NCBI GenBank assembly: GCA_022844105.1
Contig: JALHMJ010000001.1
Coordinates: 509,264-573,263, forward strand
Direction: 5' to 3'
DNA from: Hyphomicrobium sp.
GTDB lineage: Bacteria > Pseudomonadota > Alphaproteobacteria > Rhizobiales > Hyphomicrobiaceae
DNA: 64,000 bases
Shown piece after piece: positions 38,294 through 47,712 of this stretch. The translations under genes were made by a program, and so were the position numbers. The notes beneath the pieces were generated by a model that saw only the letters and a list, made by a program, of their open reading frames with translations, was not told the DNA's origin and did not search any database. Numbering within the stretch: the stretch's first letter is position 1; every line of letters starts with the position of its first letter.

Positions 38294-38324
38294 GGTTAGG
38301 TTCCTTGATATTGAAACCTTAACC
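38294..38324. promoter_or_regulatory. Imperfect inverted repeat upstream of dnaE and a possible small ORF
   Basis: GGTTAGGTT (38294-38302) and AACCTTAACC (38315-38324) are near-perfect inverted arms around 12 AT-rich bases. It may be an operator or a weak hairpin. It lies in the gap between dnaE (starting 38161, minus strand) and the next minus-strand gene. Confidence 0.3.
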
Positions 38325-38337
38325 GATGGAGTATCCC

Positions 38338-38421
38338 ATGGCCGCGCTCATTGACATGATGATGCAGAACGACAGTTTTCCCGGCGCACCGCTGCGCGAT
38401 GGCGACCCGCGGCTATCCTAA
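38338..38421 (+). CDS. Possible 27-residue small protein
   Basis: An ATG with GGAG eight bases upstream opens a 27-codon frame (MAALIDMMMQNDSF..., stop TAA). It lies on the plus strand in the 267-base gap upstream of dnaE, next to an inverted repeat. There is no family and no conservation evidence; it could be chance. Confidence 0.22.
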   Translation: MAALIDMMMQNDSFPGAPLRDGDPRLS

Positions 38422-38428
38422 GCCCTGA

Positions 38429-39448
38429 CTATCGCCGCCCGGAGATGCCGGCGGCCGCTCCGCTTGCCTGGGGCCCGGAATTGAAAAACCGCCACATCGC
38501 TTCCGTGGCGTCAAGGTCATGGCTGCGACTGCCGAGCATTCCGACAGGCGATCCCGTGGCGGTGGCTGCGCCAGCTTTTGCGATCGGCGGCTGGTGACCA
38601 CCGCCCTCGATCGTCAGCAGTTCTACCGGTGCGCCGTTGGGGCACGATTGATACGCCGCGCGTTGAATGCGCGTGTTATCGGACGGATCGAGATCGGGCA
38701 GGTCGTTCAACGCCACCGTATCGAGGCAGCCGTTGCGCCGCGCCCAAAACTGCGCTTGCTCCGGCGCCGACAGCAGGCGATCTAACGCCGACTTGCGGAT
38801 CACGCCCCCGCCGTAAGGAATGGTCCGGTCCTTGGTTCCATGGATGAGCAGTATGGGCCGCGGCCGGCCACCGCGGCAGGCGTTGATCACCAGATCGCCG
38901 GCGGGCGCGGCGATGAAACCGTATCCCGCTGCGGTGTCGGGCCGGTCACAAGCGATGCGCAACGCCATGCCGCCGCCGTTCGACAGTCCGACGATGAAAA
39001 TGCGGCGCGGGTCGGCAATGCGGCGGGCAATCAGATCCTGGGCGACCGCTGCGATAAAGCCGACATCGTCCACATCTTGCAGCTGGGGCAGGTAGCGTAG
39101 GCTCGGGGGACGGCCGTCGTTCCACTGGCCGTTCACTCCGTCGGGATAGGCCACGGCAAACCCCGCCCGATCCGCTGCCGGTGCGGATCCGAAATACGTG
39201 TGCATGCGGGCGCCGGTGCCGCCGGCCCCGTGCAGGACGATCATGACCGGGCCGGGTGCACGGCCGCCACCTTGCGGAACATAGAGCTGATACGTTCGCG
39301 GAATTTTGCCGACATCGAGTTTGCGGGCTTGCAGGGCCGATGGGGTCGAAGGCGGAACGGAATCATTGCTGTGGGCGCCGGCATGTCCCGGTAGCGCTAA
39401 GACGCTCATACAAAACACCCAACGGGTCAGCGCGCTCTTCCAAACCAT
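38429..39448 (-). CDS. Secreted alpha/beta-hydrolase esterase (LpqC/PHB depolymerase-like)
   Basis: A 339-residue extracytoplasmic esterase of the carbohydrate esterase 1/poly(3-hydroxybutyrate) depolymerase group. Signal peptide at about 1-26 (ending AGAHS). Oxyanion-hole segment VLHGAGGTGARM, nucleophile Ser in VGLSNGGGMA, Asp near LIHGTKDRTIPYGGG and catalytic His in EGGGHQPP. The substrate (feruloyl ester, polyester or other) cannot be read from sequence. It sits between dnaE and lolD on the same strand, interrupting the usual lolD-dnaE adjacency. Confidence 0.85.
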   Translation of the reverse strand: MVWKSALTRWVFCMSVLALPGHAGAHSNDSVPPSTPSALQARKLDVGKIPRTYQLYVPQGGGRAPGPVMIVLHGAGGTGARMHTYFGSAPAADRAGFAVAYPDGVNGQWNDGRPPSLRYLPQLQDVDDVGFIAAVAQDLIARRIADPRRIFIVGLSNGGGMALRIACDRPDTAAGYGFIAAPAGDLVINACRGGRPRPILLIHGTKDRTIPYGGGVIRKSALDRLLSAPEQAQFWARRNGCLDTVALNDLPDLDPSDNTRIQRAAYQSCPNGAPVELLTIEGGGHQPPIAKAGAATATGSPVGMLGSRSHDLDATEAMWRFFNSGPQASGAAAGISGRR

Positions 39449-39557
39449 GTCAAACCTTTCGCAGCGGACAGGCGGCTGCCGGACCGATTGATATCCCAGC
39501 GCGGCTACGTAACGGTCTCGTGACGGGAGTACTCATAAGGTCGTCCCGTGGATTTTT

Positions 39558-40271
39558 TTAGCGAACGGCATCTGGAGCCACCTCGACGAGTTGGCCATTT
39601 TCCATGCGCAGAATGCGATCCATGCGGGCTGCGATATCCAGGTTGTGGGTCGCGATCAGCGCGGCCACCCCTTCGCTTTTGAACAGTCCGATCAATTCGT
39701 GGAACACGAGTTCGGACGTTTTCGGGTCGAGATTGCCCGTGGGCTCATCGGCGAGGATGAGTTTGGGCTTATTGGCCAGCGCGCGGCAGATGGCGGTCCG
39801 CTGTTGTTCGCCGCCCGACAACTGCGCCGGACGATGCTCCAGGCGGTGCGACAGGCCCAATGTCGAGAGGAGATCGGTTGCCCGCGCGACAGCCTCGCGG
39901 CGCGGCTTGCCTAGGATCATCAGCGGCATCATGACGTTCTCGAGTGCGGAGAACTCCGGCAACAGCTGGTGGAACTGATAAATGAATCCGACATCCGTGC
40001 GCCGGATGCGCGTACGCTGGTCGTCGCCGAGCTTTGAGCAGTCGCGTCCGCCCATCACGACCGAACCCGCTGTCGGTGTCTCAAGCAGACCCGCGATGTG
40101 CAGAAGCGTAGACTTGCCCGCGCCGGAGGGACCGACGAGCGCAACGGATTCGCCGGGATAAATTGCAGCGCTTGCGCCATTGAGAACTACGATTTCGCGC
40201 TCGCCTTGCTTGAACGAGCGCATCAGGCCGTCGAGCTTGAGGACGGCTGTGGTTGTCGGCGTGTCGAGCAT
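39558..40271 (-). CDS. lolD: Lipoprotein-releasing ABC transporter ATPase LolD
   Basis: ATPase of the LolCDE complex, which extracts lipoproteins from the inner membrane for transfer to LolA. 237 residues from the ATG at 40271: Walker A VGPSGAGKST, the Q-loop region FIYQFHQLLPEFSALENVMMP, signature LSGGEQQR, Walker B LILADEPTGNLD. The longer frame to 40334 overlaps lolC. It starts 14 bases after the lolC stop. Confidence 0.96.
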   Translation of the reverse strand: MLDTPTTTAVLKLDGLMRSFKQGEREIVVLNGASAAIYPGESVALVGPSGAGKSTLLHIAGLLETPTAGSVVMGGRDCSKLGDDQRTRIRRTDVGFIYQFHQLLPEFSALENVMMPLMILGKPRREAVARATDLLSTLGLSHRLEHRPAQLSGGEQQRTAICRALANKPKLILADEPTGNLDPKTSELVFHELIGLFKSEGVAALIATHNLDIAARMDRILRMENGQLVEVAPDAVR

Positions 40272-40285
40272 CTGTCCGGCTCTCC

Positions 40286-41554
40286 TTATTCGTACCGGAG
40301 TGCTTCGACGGGGTCGAGCTTGGAGGCGCGCCACGACGGATAGAGCGTTGCCAAGATCGACAGAGCGAGTGCCATGAAAACGATCCAGGCTGTCTCAGAT
40401 GGATTGATTTCCGCCGGCAGCTTGGTCAGGTAGTAGATATTGGGATCAAACATCGGGGTGCCCGTCATCCAGGTAATGAACTGACGGATACTCTCGATAT
40501 TCCAACAAAACACGATCCCGAGAATGAGCCCCGCCAGGGTCCCGACGACGCCAATCGAGGCGCCGGTTATGAGGAAAACCCGCATCACGGCGTTCTTTGA
40601 AGCACCCATGGTGCGCAACACCGCGATGTCGCGACCCTTATCCTTCACCAGCATCATCATGCCGGAGATGATATTCAAAGCCGCAACGAGGATGATAAGC
40701 GACAGGATGATGAACATCACGTTGCGCTCGACTTCGAGGACGGTGAAGAAGGTTTCGTTCTTCTGCCGCCAGTCGGTGACGTTGATCGTCGGTCCAGCCG
40801 CGCCGCGAATCTCGGCGGCGAACAGATCCACCCGCTCGGGATTGTCGACTACCACCTCAAGGACATCGGCTTCGTCGCCCTTGGAGAAATAGCGCTGACT
40901 CTCGCGCAGCGGCATGAAGATCATGGTCTTATCGTATTCGGACATCCCGAGCTCGAAAATTGCCGAGACCATATAGGGCTTGGAACGCGGGGCGGTGCCG
41001 AACGGTGTCGCGGCGCCACGCGGAGACACGAGCGTCAGCGTATCCCCGACATTGACATAGAGCGAATTGGCGAGCCGTGTGCCGATGGCGATCGACTGGC
41101 TGTTGTCAAAGCCGTCAAGCGAGCCGCCGCGGATGTTGTCGGCGACGAGTTTCAGCGATTTCAAGTCCTTTTCAGCGATGCCGCGCACCAATGCACCCAA
41201 CGCCTGGGCGCTGGATGAGACCATCACCTGACCCTCGACAATCGGTATGGCATGCGTGACGCCCGGCACGGCGGCGATTTTTGCCGACTTGTCGACGTAG
41301 TCCGTGAACGGTTCACCGATCTTGTAAACGATGACGTGGCCATTGAGGCCGAGGATCTTGGCGAACAGATCTTTGCGAAATCCATTCATCACGGCCATGA
41401 CGATGATCAGTGTTGCAACGCCGAGCGTGATTCCCAGGAAAGAGAATCCGGCGATGACGGAAATAAAGCCTTCCTTCCGGCGTGCGCGCAAATATCTGCC
41501 GGCCAGCAGCCATTCGAATGGCGCAAAAGGTTTGGTGTCAGGTATCGCGGTCAT
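40286..41554 (-). CDS. lolC: Lipoprotein-releasing permease LolC/LolE
   Basis: Inner-membrane permease of the lipoprotein-releasing system. 422 residues with four transmembrane helices (about 25-50, 270-295, 315-345 and 375-405) and a large periplasmic domain between helices 1 and 2. It has N-terminal PFEWLLAGRYLRARRKEGFISVIA and C-terminal YPSWRASKLDPVEALRYE, both typical. Alphaproteobacteria usually have a single LolC/E-type gene paired with lolD. The frame to 41617 upstream is unsupported. Confidence 0.95.
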   Translation of the reverse strand: MTAIPDTKPFAPFEWLLAGRYLRARRKEGFISVIAGFSFLGITLGVATLIIVMAVMNGFRKDLFAKILGLNGHVIVYKIGEPFTDYVDKSAKIAAVPGVTHAIPIVEGQVMVSSSAQALGALVRGIAEKDLKSLKLVADNIRGGSLDGFDNSQSIAIGTRLANSLYVNVGDTLTLVSPRGAATPFGTAPRSKPYMVSAIFELGMSEYDKTMIFMPLRESQRYFSKGDEADVLEVVVDNPERVDLFAAEIRGAAGPTINVTDWRQKNETFFTVLEVERNVMFIILSLIILVAALNIISGMMMLVKDKGRDIAVLRTMGASKNAVMRVFLITGASIGVVGTLAGLILGIVFCWNIESIRQFITWMTGTPMFDPNIYYLTKLPAEINPSETAWIVFMALALSILATLYPSWRASKLDPVEALRYE

Positions 41555-41710
41555 GCAGCTGTGGCTCCGTACCCGTTTTCCAAGCCTGGCGTTTCCAAGT
41601 GCGACCGGGTTTCCCAATGCAACCGGCCGGATGGCTGTAGCACGCCTAGCGGCGCAATCGGGCCAGATTACGTTGCCGTCGATTCTGCCCTGTTTTGCCA
41701 GGGCCGCCGG

Positions 41711-43246
41711 TCAATAAGACCGTCCAATCAACACGTATTCGCGCGCCGGTTCACCGCTGAAAACGCAGCATTGTCCGTCGAGTGGCGGCTGAACCAGGGG
41801 CGCATTGCGAATCGTCAGCTTCAAGGCTTTCAACTGCTCGGCGATCGCGTCGAGAGCCGCGCCCTCGGGCTTTGCCCACATGACACCGGCCCAGCCTTTG
41901 AATTCACCTGCGTCGTCGTCGCCCGCCGCGACGCCGAAATGAGATTCGATATCGGCGAACGACCTGACGTGGGTGACGATGTTGCTTTCGAGGCGCTCTT
42001 TTGCCTCGGCAAACAAAGCATCCTGAATGGCCTCCAGCAACGTGCGCGCCCCAGCGACGAACTCGGCCCGCGATTGCGTCTGCGACACGACCTTGTCGCC
42101 ATCGCGCAGACGGTCGCGGCGCATGAACGTGACATTGCCGCCGGCGGCATCGCGGCCGCCCACCTCGACGATAACGGGCGCGCCACGACGGACCCAGTTC
42201 CAGCGTTTCTCGGCCGACTTGATCGGTTTTAAATCGACAAGCACGCGAAGGCCCTGCGCCTTCAACTCAACTTCGAGTTCGGCGCAGTAGGATTTCAGCT
42301 CTGCATCTTCCGGCTTGTCGCGCAGCATCGGCACGATCACGATCTGACGCGGGGCGATTTTGGGTGGCAGCCGGAGACCATCGTCGTCGCCGTGGCTCAT
42401 GATGACGCCGCCGATGAGGCGCGTGGACACACCCCAGCTCGTTGTATGGCAGTGGGTGAGCTTGCCGTCCTGGTTTTGAAATTGGATGTTCTGTGCTTTA
42501 GCGAAATGCGTGCCGAGATAATGCGACGTGCCGGCTTGGAGAGCCTTGCCATCCTGCATCATGGCTTCGATGGAATAGGTGTTGTCGGCTCCGGGGAAGC
42601 GTTCGTTGGCGGGTTTCTCTCCAGCGATCACGGGCATGGCGAGAACGTTTTCGGCAAACTCGCGATAGACTTCGAGCATCTTCAATGTTTCGGCCATCGC
42701 ATCGTCTCGGTCGGCGTGCGCCGTGTGGCCTTCCTGCCAAAGGAACTCGGTGGTGCGAAGGAACAGCCGCGTGCGCATTTCCCAGCGAACCACGTTGGCC
42801 CACTGGTTGATGAGCAGCGGCAGGTCACGATAGCTCTTGATCCAGCGCTGAAAGGCGTCCCCGATGATTGTTTCCGAGGTCGGCCGGACGATCAAGGGCT
42901 CCTCAAGTTTCGCGTCAGGGTCGAGCACCAACTTGCCGCCCTCATTCTTGAGGCGGTGATGCGTGACGACCGCCATTTCCTTGGCGAAGCCCTCGACGTG
43001 CTCCGCCTCCTTGGCGATGAAGCTCATGGGAATAAACAGCGGGAAGTAGCAGTTCTCGTGACCCGTATCCTTGATGCGCTGATCGAGTTCGGCCTGAACC
43101 CGCTCCCACACGCCCCAGCCCCAGGGCTTGATGATCATGCAGCCGCGAACGGGGCTCTGCTCGGCCATGTCGCCGTCGCGAACCGCCTCTTGATACCACT
43201 CGGGGAAACTTTGCTCACGAGTGACCGTGAGAGCGCGCTTGCTCAT
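41711..43246 (-). CDS. proS: Prolyl-tRNA synthetase, archaeal/eukaryote type
   Basis: Charges tRNA-Pro. 511 residues. The N-terminus (FPEWYQEAVRDGDMAEQSPVRGCM), WRMRTRxFLRTTEFLWQEGHTAH-like motif 2 region (RWEMRTRLFLRTTEFLW), and a chain ending in Tyr (GRSY) identify the archaeal/eukaryote-like ProRS class, not the bacterial class with the INS editing domain or the short rhizobial form. The C-terminal zinc domain has lost its first cysteine pair (MWAKPEGA, about 456-463) and the second reads CCVFSGEPA (from about 493). It occupies the usual rhizobial proS-lolC-lolD position, which suggests replacement in place. Confidence 0.95.
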   Translation of the reverse strand: MSKRALTVTREQSFPEWYQEAVRDGDMAEQSPVRGCMIIKPWGWGVWERVQAELDQRIKDTGHENCYFPLFIPMSFIAKEAEHVEGFAKEMAVVTHHRLKNEGGKLVLDPDAKLEEPLIVRPTSETIIGDAFQRWIKSYRDLPLLINQWANVVRWEMRTRLFLRTTEFLWQEGHTAHADRDDAMAETLKMLEVYREFAENVLAMPVIAGEKPANERFPGADNTYSIEAMMQDGKALQAGTSHYLGTHFAKAQNIQFQNQDGKLTHCHTTSWGVSTRLIGGVIMSHGDDDGLRLPPKIAPRQIVIVPMLRDKPEDAELKSYCAELEVELKAQGLRVLVDLKPIKSAEKRWNWVRRGAPVIVEVGGRDAAGGNVTFMRRDRLRDGDKVVSQTQSRAEFVAGARTLLEAIQDALFAEAKERLESNIVTHVRSFADIESHFGVAAGDDDAGEFKGWAGVMWAKPEGAALDAIAEQLKALKLTIRNAPLVQPPLDGQCCVFSGEPAREYVLIGRSY

Positions 43247-43473
43247 CGAGCACCGCCGGTGTCGCGGGCGGCCCGCGGTGCGAAAAAGACGGATGCGGCA
43301 GTCGACATGGGACGCATGGGGGGCCTAATCAACAGAATGCTATGGTGCGGCCGGTCACAGAATTGCCTCTGAGTCGGCCGCTTGCTCCGCCGTCATTAGC
43401 GGCTGGCCGTGGCTCCGGCAACGGGCGGCGTGTGGAAGGCCGTCGGCTGTTGCTTCCGGCTCAAGATTCCGGC

Positions 43474-44271
43474 TCAGCCACCGCAGGCCAGGCAGAATGA
43501 GATCGAGACGGCGCTCTCGTCCGTCGTCACGGCTCTGATGATCAAAGCCCCAGCTGGACCCAGCACCAGCCGCTTTTTCAGTTCGGCTGCGATTTTGGCT
43601 TGAACGTCCGGCTTGTTGACTTCGGAGCGCAGGAGCCCGTCAAGATCGCCTCGCAGTTTGGCGACGGCTTGGCGCGCCTTTGACAACACCGACTTGCAGA
43701 TGCCGCCCGAGATCAAAGCGGCACTTGGCGCGCACGCCGGGACAAATGTTCCGCCGATCTTCACCGCCTTGGCTTCGAGCGACAGGCTGTCACCCAGGCC
43801 GACGGGCGCCAGATCGATGGAAACGGACGCGTTGGACCACTCAATCCGCGGCAAGGCGTTGATCGGGGCGCAGATCCCAGAGCGGCAGCGTCCGATCAAT
43901 TCAGGGTTGTCACTTTCGAAGAGCAGCGTCAGCCGGACCGCGCCGGGAATGAATTCGAAGGTGACCGCGGTGGAATTAATATCGTTCAGATAGTAGGCGT
44001 AGTTGCCGCCGGCGATGGCGAAGGTACGCGCTGGGACAGGGATCGGCACCGCCGTGGTGCCGATAGTGACGGATGAGCCGGCCGAAAAGTCGAGAATTCC
44101 GCCGGCGGGCGCGTTATGCAGGCGAAGCTTTGCGCCGCCAAGCGCCTGTTGCGCAATCGCAGCCAACTCCTTGTATTCGATGCGCAGTTCCGCGGCGAAT
44201 GCCGGTGAAACCCACACAAACGCGATAATCGCCGCCGCGACCCGCGCCATACCCCCCAAAGCCCAACGCAT
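43474..44271 (-). CDS. Secreted hypothetical protein
   Basis: About 265 residues with a Sec signal peptide (MRWALGGMARVAAAIIAFVW, cleavage after SPAFAA). The mature part has several cysteines (RCRSGIC, PAC, GGIC and a terminal FCLACGG), which could form disulfides in the periplasm. The frame opens at 44343; ATG 44271 or ATG 44250 are both possible starts for the signal peptide. It lies between the DUF1467 gene and proS on the same strand. No family recognised. Confidence 0.7.
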   Translation of the reverse strand: MRWALGGMARVAAAIIAFVWVSPAFAAELRIEYKELAAIAQQALGGAKLRLHNAPAGGILDFSAGSSVTIGTTAVPIPVPARTFAIAGGNYAYYLNDINSTAVTFEFIPGAVRLTLLFESDNPELIGRCRSGICAPINALPRIEWSNASVSIDLAPVGLGDSLSLEAKAVKIGGTFVPACAPSAALISGGICKSVLSKARQAVAKLRGDLDGLLRSEVNKPDVQAKIAAELKKRLVLGPAGALIIRAVTTDESAVSISFCLACGG

Positions 44272-44371
44272 CACACCAACCCGCCCGATGCTATCAAAGC
44301 CCTCTGCCCGCCCCTCCCCCGAGGCGGACCGAAGCCGCAACAAAACCTGAAAGCCTCCGCCGAGCCGGCCC

Positions 44372-44665
44372 TTAGCCAGGCTTTGGCGCTTCGACCTTCA
44401 GGGCGGGCGGGGCGTCCTCGAGTGGTGGCGTGGTGCCAAGCCAATTGTTTTCGAGGGCCGTCCACACGACCGCAAAAGCCAGGGTAGCAACCACGGTATT
44501 GACGAGGAAGACTTTTTGCCAATTGAACTTCGATGGAGCGCTACCGGGTGTCCCTGGAACCACATCGGTGGTTTCATCCTGGGTGACGACACCGAACGGC
44601 AGCACGGTGAACAGCACGAGCCACCAGATCATGAAGTAGAGAGCGAACCCGAGGGCGATCGTCAT
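44372..44665 (-). CDS. DUF1467 family membrane protein
   Basis: A 97-residue protein with two transmembrane helices (about 4-24 and 51-70), matching the DUF1467 family (WWLVLFTVLPFGVVTQDE motif). The function is unknown. It is conserved next to methylmalonyl-CoA epimerase and RNase J in alphaproteobacteria. Its ATG overlaps the mce TGA by four bases. Confidence 0.9.
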   Translation of the reverse strand: MTIALGFALYFMIWWLVLFTVLPFGVVTQDETTDVVPGTPGSAPSKFNWQKVFLVNTVVATLAFAVVWTALENNWLGTTPPLEDAPPALKVEAPKPG

Positions 44666-45066
44666 ACCTGTTCCAACTCGGTCAGCGTGCCAAGAAAGTC
44701 CTTTGGATGCAGGAAGAGGACCGGCTTGCCGTGCGCACCGATCTTGGGATTGCCGTCGCCCAGCACGCGGGCGCCTCTGGCCTTCAACTGGTCGCGGGCG
44801 GCCAGGATGTCGTCGACCTCGTAGCAGACATGGTGAATACCGCCGTCCGGATTGCGCTCCAGAAACTTGGCGATCGGTGAATTCTCGCCCAACGGTTCGA
44901 GGAATTCGATCTTGGTGTTGGGCAGTTCCACAAACACGACGGTAACGCCATGTTCGGGCTCGGCGGTGGCTTCGGAAACCTTGGCGCCGAGCGCGTCTTT
45001 ATAGGTTGCGACGGCTGCTTCGAGGTTGCGCACCGCGATGGCCACATGGTTGAGACGCCCGATCAT
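44662..45066 (-). CDS. mce: Methylmalonyl-CoA epimerase
   Basis: Interconverts (2R)- and (2S)-methylmalonyl-CoA in propionate metabolism. A 134-residue vicinal-oxygen-chelate fold protein (LNHVAIAVRNLEAAV start with the metal His; FLEPLGENSPIAKFLE; GIHHVCYEVDDI; PVLFLHPKDFLGTLTELEQ end with the catalytic Glu). Translationally coupled to the DUF1467 gene; downstream of rnj. Confidence 0.95.
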   Translation of the reverse strand: MIGRLNHVAIAVRNLEAAVATYKDALGAKVSEATAEPEHGVTVVFVELPNTKIEFLEPLGENSPIAKFLERNPDGGIHHVCYEVDDILAARDQLKARGARVLGDGNPKIGAHGKPVLFLHPKDFLGTLTELEQV

Positions 45067-45160
45067 GGTCGTGCCCTTTCGTTCATCTGTTGGAACCTTG
45101 GCCGCTATCTAGCGCGAGGGTCGCTCAGATTCCAACCCCGTGCGGCAGCGGGTGCGGTCG

Positions 45161-46867
45161 TCACCGCGCGTCGACCATCGAGACCATCACCTTACAGATC
45201 GGCTTTTTGCCCCAGGCCGCATGGATCGCGTTGCGCAGGGCCTTGCGCACGGCTTCCTCGACAAGATCGGGATCGCGGCGGCGGGCGGGCGGGATCGACT
45301 TCAGCGTGCCCTCGACCGCATCGTAGGCGATGTCGAGCATGCTTTCGCCGGCGGCATCTTCGATTGGGACACCGTCGAGTTCGACGATCGGATCGGCGAT
45401 CAATTCACCCTTGCGCGATAGGACGAGACTGGCGACCGCGACGCCGACAGCGGCCAGCTTGCGCCTTTCACGAACAGGTCCCTCGCCTTCGGGGACCAGC
45501 AAATTGCCATCGCGGAAGAGGCGGCCGACGGGAACGTCGTCGATCTTGCGGGCGGGACCGGGAGCAAGCCGCACCATCTCGCCGTTGAAGGTGGGGACGA
45601 CTTCGCCGACGCCGAGCGAGCGGGCGAGCGCTGCATTGGCCATCAAGTGGCGTGCCTCGCCATGCATGGGAACGACAATGCGAGGGCGGATCCAGCCGTA
45701 CATCTGGCGCAGCTCCCCGCGGCGGGGATGGCCGGTGACGTGGATTAGCGCGTCGCCGTCGGTCATGACTTCGCAGCCGGCGCGAACGAGTGCGTTCTGG
45801 ATGTGTCCGATGCCCTTTTCGTTGCCGGGAATGGCGCGTGACGAAAAGAGCACCAGGTCACCCTTGTCGAGAGAGACTTCGGGGTGTTCGTTCTCGGCGA
45901 TGCGGGCCATGGCGGCGCGCGGCTCGCCCTGGCTGCCGGTGCACAGCAGGACCACTTCTTCGCGCTTGAAATACTTGAACTGCTGCTGATCGGACCACGT
46001 GAAGTCTTTCGGCAGGTAGCCGGTTTCAATCGCGACTTCGATGACACGATGCAGCGCACGGCCAGCAACGACGAGGCGACGGCCCGACCTGCGGGCGGCC
46101 TCGTAGCAGGCCTTGATCCGTGCAACATTCGAGGAAAACGTCGTGACCACAACGCGATTGGGAGCCTTGGCGACGATCTCAGCGATGCTCTCGGCGACTT
46201 CAGTTTCACTCGGGCTCTCGCCGTCGCGCATGGCATTGGTCGAATCGCACACCAGAGCGAGGACGCCTTCGTCGCCGATTGCCGATAGACGCGAAGGTTT
46301 GGCCGGTTCGCCGATGTAAGGGGTGGCGTCGATCTTCCAATCGGCGGTGTGATAGACGGTGCCGAGCGACGTGCGCAAAATAAGACCGCTCGTTTCGGGC
46401 ACCGAGTGGGCGACGCTGACCAGTTCCACGTCGAACGATCCGACATGAAAGCGGCTGTCGAGCGGGATGATCGTCATGGGCATGTCGCGGCCGCGGCCAT
46501 AGTCGGCCGTCTTCGACTTCAGCATGCCGGCTGTAAACGGCGTGACGTAAACCGGGCATTGCAGACGCGGCCAGAGTTCGAGCACGGCGCCGAGATGATC
46601 CTCATGGGCGTGGGTGATGATGAGGCCTGCGATCTGCTTTTTCTGCGCCTCCAAAAAGCGCACGTCGGGCAGGATCACGTCGACGCCGGGATCGTCCTCG
46701 CCTTCGGGAAAGGTGATGCCGAGATCGACGATCAGCCATTCGCGGTTATCCGCCGGCCCAATGCCATAAAGGTAGGCGTTCATGCCCACCTCTCCGAGAC
46801 CACCCAGAGCCGCAAACACCAGTTCGGGCTTGCCGCTCTTTGCCTCGCCGTTGCCGTTTTTCGCCAT
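45161..46867 (-). CDS. rnj: Ribonuclease J
   Basis: Metallo-beta-lactamase/beta-CASP ribonuclease with 5'-exo and endonuclease activity in rRNA and mRNA processing. 568 residues: ITHAHEDHLGAV zinc motif, VAHSVPETSGL, HTADWKID, VCDSTNAMRDG, beta-CASP segments GTGSQGEP-like (CTGSQGEPRAAMARIA) and SSRAIPGNEK, then HVTGHPRRGELRQM and PMHGEARHL. It sits between birA and mce as usual in this order. Confidence 0.96.
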   Translation of the reverse strand: MAKNGNGEAKSGKPELVFAALGGLGEVGMNAYLYGIGPADNREWLIVDLGITFPEGEDDPGVDVILPDVRFLEAQKKQIAGLIITHAHEDHLGAVLELWPRLQCPVYVTPFTAGMLKSKTADYGRGRDMPMTIIPLDSRFHVGSFDVELVSVAHSVPETSGLILRTSLGTVYHTADWKIDATPYIGEPAKPSRLSAIGDEGVLALVCDSTNAMRDGESPSETEVAESIAEIVAKAPNRVVVTTFSSNVARIKACYEAARRSGRRLVVAGRALHRVIEVAIETGYLPKDFTWSDQQQFKYFKREEVVLLCTGSQGEPRAAMARIAENEHPEVSLDKGDLVLFSSRAIPGNEKGIGHIQNALVRAGCEVMTDGDALIHVTGHPRRGELRQMYGWIRPRIVVPMHGEARHLMANAALARSLGVGEVVPTFNGEMVRLAPGPARKIDDVPVGRLFRDGNLLVPEGEGPVRERRKLAAVGVAVASLVLSRKGELIADPIVELDGVPIEDAAGESMLDIAYDAVEGTLKSIPPARRRDPDLVEEAVRKALRNAIHAAWGKKPICKVMVSMVDAR

Positions 46868-46929
46868 TCGCGCGCCAGCCCTTGCCGCTTATCGTTTCTG
46901 TCAAACGCCAGTTCGCGCGCCGCGCCCCC

Positions 46930-47709
46930 TCAGGTCGAGAGCGCTACGTCTCCGAACGTCACCGTCTGCAGGGCTCCGGTCTCGTCGGTGAGAAGCAGCG
47001 CTCCGTCGGGATCAAGCCCCGCGAACACGCCCTTCACCGCACCGCGGCCGGAATTGACCGTGAGGCCGACGCCCAGCGGAAGCGACCGGGCGAGCCAAGC
47101 CTCGCGGACGGCCGGGAATCCAGTGCCGGACGCCCACTTCGAATTCCATTCCTGCATGGTCCCATCGAGACTGGGAAGGAAATTCAACGGAGCAATCGAC
47201 GCACCAGCTGCCAAAATGTCCGTTGCCGTGCCGCCGGGCAGGTCAGGATGATGAGCCAGATTGAGCCCGATTCCGACAACGGCAAGCGCGCCCTTGTTGC
47301 GGCCCGTCACGCTGCTTTCGACAAGAATACCACCCAGTTTTCGGCGTCCCAGCAAAATATCATTCGGCCACTTCAGCTCGAGCAAAGCATGCGCGGCTTG
47401 CAGATTTTCGCCCGCTGCTGCCGTAACGGCCGCGTGGACCGCGACACCGCTGACGAGGGCCAACTGGGCGGCCTTCTCCAACGGAAATACATCGCGCAGG
47501 ATTAGGCTTGCGTAGAAATTGCCGGGCTCCGACTGCCAACTGCGGCCAGAGCGGCCGCGCCCGGCCGTCTGCCGGTCGGCAATGACCCACGTGCCGCTTG
47601 CAGCGCCATGTGACGCGAGGCGCAGGGCCTCGCTGTTGGTCGACCCCGTCTCGGCAAGATGCACCACGCGGGCGGGACCGAGCGGCGGCCAGGGAGGCAC
47701 TGGCGCCAC
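46930..47709 (-). CDS. birA: Biotin-[acetyl-CoA-carboxylase] ligase
   Basis: Attaches biotin to the carboxyl-carrier protein. 259 residues, GTG start three bases after the nuoN stop. TGSTNSEALRLA, ATP loop GRGRSGRSW, catalytic KWPNDILL and GGILVESS are present. It lacks the N-terminal helix-turn-helix of E. coli BirA, so it is an enzyme only. It is transcribed as the gene after nuoN. Confidence 0.95.
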   Translation of the reverse strand: MAPVPPWPPLGPARVVHLAETGSTNSEALRLASHGAASGTWVIADRQTAGRGRSGRSWQSEPGNFYASLILRDVFPLEKAAQLALVSGVAVHAAVTAAAGENLQAAHALLELKWPNDILLGRRKLGGILVESSVTGRNKGALAVVGIGLNLAHHPDLPGGTATDILAAGASIAPLNFLPSLDGTMQEWNSKWASGTGFPAVREAWLARSLPLGVGLTVNSGRGAVKGVFAGLDPDGALLLTDETGALQTVTFGDVALST

Positions 47710-47712
47710 CCG

